Source: an uncultured Clostridia bacterium (lineage in GTDB: Bacteria > Bacillota > Clostridia > Saccharofermentanales > DTU023). From it: a stretch of 25,136 bases of DNA. The stretch's first letter is position 1. Every line of letters begins with the position of its first letter. The position numbers were made by a program, and so were the translations under genes. The notes beneath the pieces are model-generated. The model did no database searches and had not been told where the DNA came from. It saw only the letters and a program-made list of their open reading frames with translations. Below are positions 8,393 through 14,867 of the stretch, in pieces. Where the stretch lies: positions 1 to 25,136 of the forward strand of contig CAMYEY010000012.1 of NCBI GenBank assembly GCA_947254895.1. The letters are read 5' to 3'.

Positions 8393-9796
8393 TTGTCCAA
8401 GGATCAGGAGAAAAATAAATCAAATCTTCCCTCGATTAGGCAGGCTGAGCCGGATAAAGAAGACAAGGTCCTGGCTCGTCCTGTCGTGATTAAGCTTGCC
8501 CAATATAGAGAAAAAGAGTTACCAAGTGAGTCTGTCCCCGGTCTCCTTAACAAGCCCAAGGTTCAAAAAGACCGGCCGCCGGAAACAAAAGATTTGCTGG
8601 ACCGGAAGCAAGCTGCTAGCCCCAAAAACAAAGTCCCAGAAGCCAAGGGAGAAGACTTGGAGAAGCGGCCGAAAAACCAAGGTCAAACTCATATGAAGGA
8701 GATAGGGAAAGGAAAGACCGGTCAAGGTCGGACAAAGATGCAGAAGACCACTGCCAGCCAGGCCAAGTCCCTGGGTAAAAACTTTTGGCTCCAGGTCAAA
8801 TCTTTGCCAAGGTTTACCTATGTTTTCCTCTTGATTTTGATTTTGGTTACTTTATTTGTAACCCTTCCTGCCTTTCGAATCCAAGAGGTTGAAATGCAGA
8901 ATGTTCACTTTATTCCCTACGATGAGCTTTTTGCAGCAACCGGGCTTAAAGAAAATCAACACTTCTTAAGTGGACTCGGTGGCTCCTTTGGTAAATTAAT
9001 CAGTGGTCGCTATGGGGAGGCGGAAGACCGGGTTATGGATAGGATACCTGAGGTTGAGCAGGCTTCTATTAACTTCTCTTTCCCGGGTAAATTGATTATC
9101 CGCCTCGAGGAAAAGATTGAGATCGGTTGGTTAAAGATGACCGATGGCTTTTGTACGATAGATAGTAAGGGCAAGGTTGTCTCTATTAAAAAGAGCAAGC
9201 CGGAAGGACTTCCTGTTATTTCCGGCCTTAATATCGTCAAGGCCAAACTCGGTCAACCGGTTGAAGTGGACCAAAGCGATTACTTAGAGAACGCCATGTA
9301 TGCCATGTCAGCCTTGATTGAAGCGGACATCGATCTTACTACAGGAGATAAACTACTTGGGATGGTCACAAAGATTGAGCCGACCATCAAAAATGACATT
9401 TACCTTAGTTTGTCCTGCGGCAAGTATGATTTAAAGGTTGTTTGCGATAGGTCTCATGACCTTGTTGCTGATTTTATTTGGCTCAAGCAGATGATTAACA
9501 GCAAGGTTTTGGAAGACAAGCCGTCAGGCTTGGTTGACCTAAGAGGGAAACAAAGACTCTTTAAGAAAGATATACAAAATGTTACCGATAGAGACCAAGG
9601 TTTAGCTGATCCCGATAGGCTCCTAGAAGGAGAAGACTACCCAGGTCAGGGTTATCAGGGGCAAGACTATCAGGGGCAAAATTACCAGGAGCAGGACTAC
9701 CAGGGGCAAGACTATCAGGGGCAAAATTACCAGGAGCAGGACTACCAGGAGCAAGACTATCAGGAACAAGGCTACCAAGGGGGTGATTCTCCATGA
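8393..9796 (+). CDS. divIB: DivIB/FtsQ division protein with repetitive C-terminus
   Basis: Bitopic septum protein that with FtsL and DivIC regulates the septal synthase. 467 residues, against about 260-300 in many relatives. Layout: a long basic, Pro- and Lys-rich cytoplasmic region (1-138); a membrane helix at about 139-162; a POTRA domain starting FRIQEVEMQNVHFIPYDEL; a beta domain with LIIRLEEKIEIGWL; and a C-terminal tail of ten five-residue units of the type (D/N/G)-Y-Q-(G/E)-Q. The start is TTG at 8393, 8 bases after the murG stop, with AAGGTAG upstream. The next in-frame Met is near residue 101 and has a weaker ribosome site, so TTG is preferred. The stop overlaps sbp as ATGA. The length excess comes from the two low-complexity ends; the core is ordinary. 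Confidence 0.86.
   Translation: MSKDQEKNKSNLPSIRQAEPDKEDKVLARPVVIKLAQYREKELPSESVPGLLNKPKVQKDRPPETKDLLDRKQAASPKNKVPEAKGEDLEKRPKNQGQTHMKEIGKGKTGQGRTKMQKTTASQAKSLGKNFWLQVKSLPRFTYVFLLILILVTLFVTLPAFRIQEVEMQNVHFIPYDELFAATGLKENQHFLSGLGGSFGKLISGRYGEAEDRVMDRIPEVEQASINFSFPGKLIIRLEEKIEIGWLKMTDGFCTIDSKGKVVSIKKSKPEGLPVISGLNIVKAKLGQPVEVDQSDYLENAMYAMSALIEADIDLTTGDKLLGMVTKIEPTIKNDIYLSLSCGKYDLKVVCDRSHDLVADFIWLKQMINSKVLEDKPSGLVDLRGKQRLFKKDIQNVTDRDQGLADPDRLLEGEDYPGQGYQGQDYQGQNYQEQDYQGQDYQGQNYQEQDYQEQDYQEQGYQGGDSP
9635..9784 (+). repeat. Ten 15-bp coding tandem repeats in divIB
   Basis: Ten consecutive 15-base units of the type GAC TAT CAG GGG CAA encode a Tyr/Gln-rich tail outside the membrane. A larger 45-base unit is duplicated: 9665-9709 and 9710-9754 differ at a single base. 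Such near identity suggests recent expansion by slippage or unequal exchange. Because units are multiples of three, copy-number change would keep the frame and the overlapping sbp start intact. Confidence 0.95.
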
Positions 9797-10239
9797 TTTT
9801 AATATTGATCGGCCTAGTACTCGGTTTGGTTCTCGGTCTGATTTTTAATTTTCCCATACCCCAGGCCTACAGCAACCATATGGCAGTTTTATTTATAACC
9901 GCCCTGGCCTCACTAACCGGGATTCTGGCAGATAGCCTGGCTCAAAATTACAGGTCTCGCCGGACCCTCTACGCCTTTCTTGGCAATGGGCTGATTTCTT
10001 TAGCTTTGGTTATCTTAGGCCAGCAACTTAAACTTCCTTTGGAGTATGTTGTTTATTTTGCTTTGGGCAATCAGATTTATCAAAACTTAAATAAGATATG
10101 GCAGAAAATTAGCTTAAAAGGAGACCTGGAAGCTCCTAAAAGCAGTCGATTCTTAAGAAAAAACGGCCAAGAATTAGGAAGGGGTGAGACAGCTTTGGAG
10201 AAAAAAGATGCAAGTTTGCCCCGAAAGACGAAAATATAG
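9793..10239 (+). CDS. sbp: Small basic protein Sbp (DUF1290 family)
   Basis: Small membrane protein of unknown role encoded between divIB and ftsA/ftsZ in many Firmicutes. 148 residues, against about 120 in B. subtilis. The N-terminus MILILIGLVLGLVLGLIFNFPIP, with YSNHMAVLFITALASLTGI and a second hydrophobic block (about 70-105) ending ALGNQIYQNL, matches the family pattern of three membrane helices and a short basic tail. The tail here (about residues 112-148) is longer, charged and Lys-rich. It starts inside the divIB stop (ATGA), so expression is coupled to divIB. It is the last gene before the ftsZ control region. No ftsA follows. Confidence 0.85.
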   Translation: MILILIGLVLGLVLGLIFNFPIPQAYSNHMAVLFITALASLTGILADSLAQNYRSRRTLYAFLGNGLISLALVILGQQLKLPLEYVVYFALGNQIYQNLNKIWQKISLKGDLEAPKSSRFLRKNGQELGRGETALEKKDASLPRKTKI

Positions 10240-10455
10240 TAGAGAGACTTGAAATAAACTTGTCATGACCACTTGATAAACTTGTAATGACTGCAATAAA
10301 ATAGTAATAATGCTGGTTGTTGTAGTGCTTTGATTAGTGTAAAATTAAAAAGTGCAAAAAGCCTTCATGGCTTGGTGAAAAGATAAAAAATGAGATTTAT
10401 AGATAGAGGTATACTTGTCATAACATGTTCGCAGGCGAAAGGAGCTGTTAGCTAA
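10240..10455 (+). promoter_or_regulatory. ftsZ upstream control region
   Basis: A 216-base AT-rich gap, the largest in the window, between sbp and ftsZ. Two overlapping sigma-A-like promoters can be read: TTGTCA (10260-10265), 17 bases, TGTAAT (10283-10288); and TTGTAA (10282-10287), 17 bases, TAATAA (10305-10310). A separate TATACT (10410-10415) near the gene has no good -35 box. The first two share a 16-base direct repeat (separate entry). A ribosome site AAAGGAG lies at 10438-10444, about 11 bases before the ATG. No terminator is clear for the upstream operon, so ftsZ may be served by both read-through and its own promoters. Transcription starts are inferred, not shown. Confidence 0.5.
10254..10291 (+). 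repeat. 16-bp direct repeat at 22-bp spacing
   Basis: ATAAACTTGTCATGAC (10254-10269) and ATAAACTTGTAATGAC (10276-10291) match at 15 of 16 bases and start 22 bases apart, two helical turns. A degenerate third copy, ATACTTGTCATAAC (10411-10424), matches the first at 12 of 14 bases and overlaps a TATACT box near ftsZ. Repeats on one helical face fit tandem regulator binding, but they also supply the -35 and -10 hexamers of the two candidate promoters. Confidence 0.8.
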
Positions 10456-11886
10456 ATGGACTACAATATGAATTTTGGAATGGAAGATAATCAAGGGGCG
10501 ATTATCCGTGTAATCGGTGTCGGTGGTGGCGGCTGTAATGCAGTCAACCGGATGATTGAAAATGCTGTGCAGGGTATTGAATTTATCTCTGTCAATACGG
10601 ATATTCAGGCCTTACAGAGATCTAAGGCCCAGATTATCATTCAGGTTGGTGAAAAAGTAACCCGGGGTCTTGGCGCCGGTGCCAATCCTGAAATGGGTCA
10701 GAAGGCTGCTGAAGAATCTGCTGAGGAAATTGAGCAGGCGATAGCCGGATCCGATATGCTCTTTGTCACTGCTGGTATGGGCGGTGGTACCGGGACCGGG
10801 GCAGCTCCTGTTGTAGCCCAGATAGCTAAAAAACTTGGGATCCTGACAGTCGGTGTTGTCACCAGACCCTTCCGTTTTGAGGGTGCCAGGCGGTCTCAAA
10901 ATGCTGAGCGTGGTATCAGAGAACTGGAGCAGTACGTTGATTCCTTGGTGATTGTTCCAAATGACAAGCTTCTGGATATAGCAAGTGAAGATACAACCAT
11001 GAATGAGGCCTTTAGCTTGGCTGACCGTGTCCTCAGATTTGGCGTCACAGGTATTTCTGACCTGATTGCGGTGCCCGGTTTAATCAACCTCGACTTGGCG
11101 GACGTCCGCCGGGTTATGACCAACGCCGGTATCTGCCATATGGGTATTGGTTCTGCTTCCGGCGAGAGTCGTGCGGCAACTGCCATCCGCCAGGCTATCA
11201 ACAGTCCTCTGCTTGATACAACCATTGACGGGGCCAACGGTGTTATCGTTAATGTTACCGGTGGTATGGATATGAAGATCAGGGAAATCGACGAGGCTGT
11301 ATCCCAGGTTCGCGATTCCGCTTCACCCGATGCTGATATCATCTTCGGTGCTGTGATTGATGAAAATATGAGCGATGAACTGATGATTACCGTTATTGCT
11401 AGCGGTTTTGGTCAAAGTTCTCAGTCCAGGTCTGCCAGCCAGGTAAGTTATGGTGGCTTTGACCGCAAGCGGTCTAATGATCTGTCAGGCCGGGCAAACT
11501 ATGGCCGGGATAGAGACTTGGCAAATGATGGTTACAATTTCCTCAGGACTTCCGAGAGAAAAGATCAGATCAACCGTCAACGTCAAGAACAGCAAAAGTT
11601 GGAACAAAGGAGTGATGGCGGTTTTGGCCTCCCCAGCGTCCAAGAACAAGTTGATAGGCGCGAGGGAGATCAAGAGTTTACCGGCGACAGAGCTCCGGCT
11701 GTCAACCAAGAGGTTGCTAACCTGGTCCACCGTGTTTCAGAAGATTCAAGGCACACAAGTCCTGCAACGGAATCCTTAGAAGAAAAGAAAAACCAAGTAA
11801 GTAAGATGGAAAAACCCGAAAAATCTTCTCGGGGTGGTAGGATTTTACCCTGGATTCTGCAAGATAACGATGACTTTGATGAATAA
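10456..11886 (+). CDS. ftsZ: FtsZ, tubulin-like division GTPase
   Basis: Cytoplasmic GTPase that forms the Z ring and recruits the proteins encoded upstream. 476 residues, against 350-390 in most bacteria. The N-terminal Rossmann part has [15 protein letters not shown] and the tubulin signature GGGTGTG at residues 109-115. The T7 catalytic region lies in [23 protein letters not shown]. The core ends near residue 320. A long linker (about 325-455) rich in Arg, Gln, Asp and Ser follows. The C-terminal peptide reads [21 protein letters not shown] corresponds to the conserved IPxFL core that binds FtsA or SepF, but the final residues are acidic rather than basic. An own promoter region precedes it and a strong terminator follows, so it may form its own unit. 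Confidence 0.98.
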   Translation: MDYNMNFGMEDNQGAIIRVIGVGGGGCNAVNRMIENAVQGIEFISVNTDIQALQRSKAQIIIQVGEKVTRGLGAGANPEMGQKAAEESAEEIEQAIAGSDMLFVTAGMGGGTGTGAAPVVAQIAKKLGILTVGVVTRPFRFEGARRSQNAERGIRELEQYVDSLVIVPNDKLLDIASEDTTMNEAFSLADRVLRFGVTGISDLIAVPGLINLDLADVRRVMTNAGICHMGIGSASGESRAATAIRQAINSPLLDTTIDGANGVIVNVTGGMDMKIREIDEAVSQVRDSASPDADIIFGAVIDENMSDELMITVIASGFGQSSQSRSASQVSYGGFDRKRSNDLSGRANYGRDRDLANDGYNFLRTSERKDQINRQRQEQQKLEQRSDGGFGLPSVQEQVDRREGDQEFTGDRAPAVNQEVANLVHRVSEDSRHTSPATESLEEKKNQVSKMEKPEKSSRGGRILPWILQDNDDFDE

Positions 11887-11904
11887 TTTATCGTGAATTT
11901 AATC

Positions 11905-11940
11905 AAAAAAAGCCGGCCATTTTTAATGCCGGCTTTTTTT
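11905..11940 (+). terminator. Intrinsic terminator after ftsZ
   Basis: Stem GCCGGC (11912-11917) pairs with GCCGGC (11928-11933) around a 10-base AT-rich loop, and an A-run before it and a seven-T run after it extend the pairing. The hairpin begins 19 bases after the ftsZ stop. The flanking A and T runs make it potentially active in both directions, although only plus-strand genes flank it. Confidence 0.93.
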
Positions 11941-11950
11941 AACTAAATAT

Positions 11951-11975
11951 ACCGGCCTTTAGCTGATGGGCCGGT
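11951..11975 (+). promoter_or_regulatory. Second hairpin before nrdR
   Basis: ACCGGCC (11951-11957) and GGCCGGT (11969-11975) form a 7-base GC-rich stem with an 11-base loop. There is no T-run after it; instead TATAGT (11976-11981) and TAAAAT (11981-11986) follow, candidate -10 boxes for nrdR without a convincing -35. It could be an operator-like inverted repeat, a 3' mRNA stabiliser or chance GC pairing. It does not resemble the known NrdR box. Confidence 0.5.
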
Positions 11976-12021
11976 TATAGTAAAATGTTAAACAGGCAAG
12001 TAACGGGGAAAGGTTAAGTGT

Positions 12022-12498
12022 ATGAAGTGTCCTTATTGTGGTTATGACGAAGATCGGGTAAGTGATTCACGACCGGTTGATGATGGGGCTTCAATTAGAA
12101 GACGGCGGGAATGTCTTAGCTGTAAGAGACGGTTTACAACCTACGAAACGGTAGAGAAAGTTAGCTTTGTTGTAGTTAAAAAGGACGGCAGTAGGCAGCC
12201 TTTTGACCGAGAAAAACTCATTAAGGGCATCTTGACAAGTTGCATTAAAAGACCAGTCACGCTTAGCCAGGTCGAAAATATCGTTTCTCAGATTGAAGTG
12301 GAGAATAGCAATCTTGCCAACCGTGAAATACCATCCAGGGAGATCGGGGAACAGGTGATGGCCAAACTGAAAGACATAGATGAAGTAGCCTATATCCGTT
12401 TTGCTTCGGTCTATAAAGAGTTTGAAGATGTTCACTCGTTTTTGGCTGAACTTCAAACGATGCTGGATCAAGAGGAAGAGGACAAGGGATCACACTGA
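12022..12498 (+). CDS. nrdR: NrdR, ribonucleotide reductase repressor
   Basis: Transcriptional repressor of ribonucleotide reductase operons that senses ATP/dATP. 158 residues, typical length. The N-terminal zinc ribbon has Cys3-Pro-Tyr-Cys6 and Cys31-Lys-Arg... with the second pair in RECLSCKRRF, followed by FTTYE. The ATP-cone domain (about 49-139) begins VVVKKDGSRQPFDREKLIKG and includes the usual YIRFASVYKEF. It follows ftsZ, a common clostridial position. AAAGG lies upstream of the ATG. Sixteen bases separate it from the response regulator, so they are probably cotranscribed. Confidence 0.97.
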   Translation: MKCPYCGYDEDRVSDSRPVDDGASIRRRRECLSCKRRFTTYETVEKVSFVVVKKDGSRQPFDREKLIKGILTSCIKRPVTLSQVENIVSQIEVENSNLANREIPSREIGEQVMAKLKDIDEVAYIRFASVYKEFEDVHSFLAELQTMLDQEEEDKGSH

Positions 12499-12514
12499 TG
12501 GAGAAAGGTAGCTT

Positions 12515-13222
12515 ATGACTAAGATTTTAATCGTAGACGATGACCAGCATATCAATGAGTTATTAGAACTCTACTTCCAAAATGATGGCTATACAACTGT
12601 CAGTTGCTTAGACGGGCAAACGGCCCTTGACCTTTGTAAGCAAGAAAATCCGGACCTCCTGATCCTTGACCTGATGCTACCGGGTTTGTCCGGTTATGAT
12701 GTTTTGCGGGAGTTGCGTAAAACATCGGATGTCCCCGTGATCATGCTAACGGCTAGAGGGGATACCCTAGACCAGGTGGTCGGACTTGAACTTGGTGCTG
12801 ATGATTATGTGACCAAACCCTTTGAACCCAAGGAACTTATTGCAAGGGTTAGTGCGGTCTTGAGACGTACCAAGGGAAGGATTATTGGAAGTAACCCTGA
12901 GGAAAATAATGATCAAAAAATCACCTATCCCGGTTTCGTCTTAGATAAAAATAACTATACGATTAAGATCAATGACGAAGTTTACTCCTTGCCGCCCAAG
13001 GAATTAGAGCTGCTCTTTTTCCTGGCCAAAAATCCAAACCACGTTTTTAACCGTGACCAATTGTTGGAAAATGTCTGGGGTTTTGATTATTTAGGAGAAT
13101 CCAGGACGGTTGATGTCCATGTTAAAAGGTTGAGGGAAAAGCTCGACCGGCATGATCACCCTGCCTGGGACCTGGAAACTGTTTGGCGGGTAGGATACAA
13201 ATTTAGGCTTTCTGAAAGCTAG
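12515..13222 (+). CDS. OmpR/PhoB-family response regulator
   Basis: DNA-binding response regulator of 235 residues, partner of the kinase immediately downstream. The receiver domain (1-118) has acidic Asp8-Asp10, phospho-acceptor Asp52 in LLILDLMLPG, Thr79 in MLTA and Lys101 in VTKPFEP. The winged-helix domain (about 138-234) has the OmpR-type LPPKELELLFFLAKNPNHVFNRDQLLENVWG and RTVDVHVKRLREKL. An AGAAAGG ribosome site precedes the ATG. It resembles the WalR/PhoP/ResD group in general form, but targets cannot be read from sequence. Whether it acts on this locus, for example on the repeats before ftsZ, is untested. Confidence 0.95.
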   Translation: MTKILIVDDDQHINELLELYFQNDGYTTVSCLDGQTALDLCKQENPDLLILDLMLPGLSGYDVLRELRKTSDVPVIMLTARGDTLDQVVGLELGADDYVTKPFEPKELIARVSAVLRRTKGRIIGSNPEENNDQKITYPGFVLDKNNYTIKINDEVYSLPPKELELLFFLAKNPNHVFNRDQLLENVWGFDYLGESRTVDVHVKRLREKLDRHDHPAWDLETVWRVGYKFRLSES

Positions 13223-13238
13223 ACTTTTACGGCTCACG

Positions 13239-14831
13239 ATGACAATAGGCTGGCAAAAGTTTAAAAGCAAATATTTTAAGAGAGAAGGGTCTGAGGGGCG
13301 TATGGACCAGGGGAAAAGGGACAAACCTTTTCATAAGTTGTCCATCTATAGGAGGACCCTCCTTTGGATGATCTTGGCTATCCTTTGTATTCTCTTTATT
13401 CTAGCCTCTGTCTATTCTGTCCTCTACACCAAGGCCAAAATCAACCAGCTTGAGACCCAGCTCCTGAGTGCAGCCCAAGCTGCTGCAGAGCGGGTGGCTG
13501 GCCACATGGACCCTGACTATGTTTATTTCAACAGTAGGGAAGAGAGAGGCTATCTGGCCTTTGCTGCAAAGTCGAGTGAAAGTATGGTGTGGCTGGTCAA
13601 CAGTCAGGGAGAACTGATCTATTACTCAGCTTTACCAAGTCAATCAAGACAGAAGCTTACGGAACGTGATGGTCAGTTGTTTTTACCCGGCCAGATTCTC
13701 AACAGGTCAACTGTTACATCCAAGGGCAGGTCTAGTTTAGGTGACTTTCATGAGCTCCTGCCGGAAGACCAAGAATGGTTGACCGTTTCTTACCCCCTCT
13801 CAGGGACTTATGGTTATGGTGGAGAGGTTCTCCTCCATTACTCTTTAGGTGTGAGTCGCTATTCCTTTATAGCCCAGGAAACCAGCCTCTGGATTTCCTT
13901 TGTTGTAGCTTTTGCCTTTGCCGTCCTCATCATCATCTTGCTTTCGCGCAATATCACCAGGCCGATCTCTAAAATTGTTAAGGCGGCCGAAGATGTCTAC
14001 CATGGTAAACTTTCCAGCCGGGTGACCTTAAAAGGGGAGGACCCCCTCTATATTCATGAGTCAACAGACTATAAAGAAGATGATATCATGATCCTCGTTA
14101 GGACCATGAACACCATGATTTCCAAATGGGAAAAGCAGGAAAATGAGAGAGACGATTTCATGTCCTCTATCTCCCATGACCTGAGAACCCCTCTTACGTC
14201 GATCAAGGGCTTTTTAGGGGCCATGTTGGATGGGACAGTTCCAGCAGAAAAATATGACCACTATCTCAATATTGTTTATACAGAGGTCGAGCGATTGCAA
14301 AAGTTGATTGCCAGTCTCTTTGCTTCCACCACTCTGGAAAAGCAGAAAGAGCTTCAGTTGACCTCCTTTGACATTGTTCAGTTGGCGGAAGAAGTTATCA
14401 GCAGTATTGATTCAATCGTATCTCAAAAATCGATCAAGATCGACCTGGATGAAAAACTAGGAAATAATCGGTCCGTTATCGGCGACCGGGATGCAATCCA
14501 GCGAGTCCTTTACAACATCTTGAGCAATGCCGTAAAATTTACCCCGGAAGGGGGCCTGATCAAGGTTGATATCAAGGCCAAAAACGACCAGACCCTAACG
14601 ATATCCATCGGAGATAACGGTATCGGCATCGCTAAGGAAGATCGGGAAAATATTTTTAACCGCTTCTATAAGGTTAATAAAAGCCGAAACTCTGAAGGCT
14701 CCGGCATGGGTCTCTATATAGCCAGAACCCTCTTAGCCTTGCATGGGCAGAATATTTATGTCGGTGATAGTGAACTGGGTGGTGCGCGTTTTAGCTTTAC
14801 CTTGTCGCGCACAAGGGCTCATAAAATTTAA
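13239..14831 (+). CDS. HAMP-domain sensor histidine kinase
   Basis: Membrane sensor kinase, 530 residues. Membrane helices at about 41-63 and 217-238 flank an extracellular sensor region of about 150 residues that I cannot assign to a named fold. The HAMP linker starts RNITRPISKIV. The HisKA box is SSISHDLRTPL with phospho-acceptor His313. The ATPase domain shows the N box NILSNAVKF (about 426-434), DNGIGIA (Asp459) and GSGMGLYIA (487-495). No PAS domain is seen, unlike WalK. The start is uncertain: ATG 13239 lacks a clear ribosome site, and ATG 13302 (21 residues shorter) has AAGGG and GAGGGG nearby. Both leave the first helix intact. It lies between its regulator and the secreted HtrA-like protein. 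Confidence 0.94.
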   Translation: MTIGWQKFKSKYFKREGSEGRMDQGKRDKPFHKLSIYRRTLLWMILAILCILFILASVYSVLYTKAKINQLETQLLSAAQAAAERVAGHMDPDYVYFNSREERGYLAFAAKSSESMVWLVNSQGELIYYSALPSQSRQKLTERDGQLFLPGQILNRSTVTSKGRSSLGDFHELLPEDQEWLTVSYPLSGTYGYGGEVLLHYSLGVSRYSFIAQETSLWISFVVAFAFAVLIIILLSRNITRPISKIVKAAEDVYHGKLSSRVTLKGEDPLYIHESTDYKEDDIMILVRTMNTMISKWEKQENERDDFMSSISHDLRTPLTSIKGFLGAMLDGTVPAEKYDHYLNIVYTEVERLQKLIASLFASTTLEKQKELQLTSFDIVQLAEEVISSIDSIVSQKSIKIDLDEKLGNNRSVIGDRDAIQRVLYNILSNAVKFTPEGGLIKVDIKAKNDQTLTISIGDNGIGIAKEDRENIFNRFYKVNKSRNSEGSGMGLYIARTLLALHGQNIYVGDSELGGARFSFTLSRTRAHKI

Positions 14832-14867
14832 ATTTGGTTATAGACCCTGAGAAAGAAAGGAGAGGAA

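Noticed and set aside
9582..9857. Pro/Ala/Gly repetitive minus-strand open frame
   Set aside because: It is the reverse complement of the divIB repeat; periodicity comes from the coding repeat on the plus strand.
10359..10373. AAGCC/GGCTT hairpin before ftsZ as a terminator
   Set aside because: Only five pairs and no T-run on the plus strand; on the minus strand it has a short T-run but no minus-strand gene to terminate.
10896..11342. 148-codon minus-strand open frame inside ftsZ
   Set aside because: It lies fully antisense to the conserved FtsZ core, has no ribosome site or recognisable product, and its Ser/Thr/Ile-rich composition is that of a reverse frame.
12091..12471. 126-codon minus-strand open frame inside nrdR
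   Set aside because: Fully antisense to a well-recognised gene, without its own signals.
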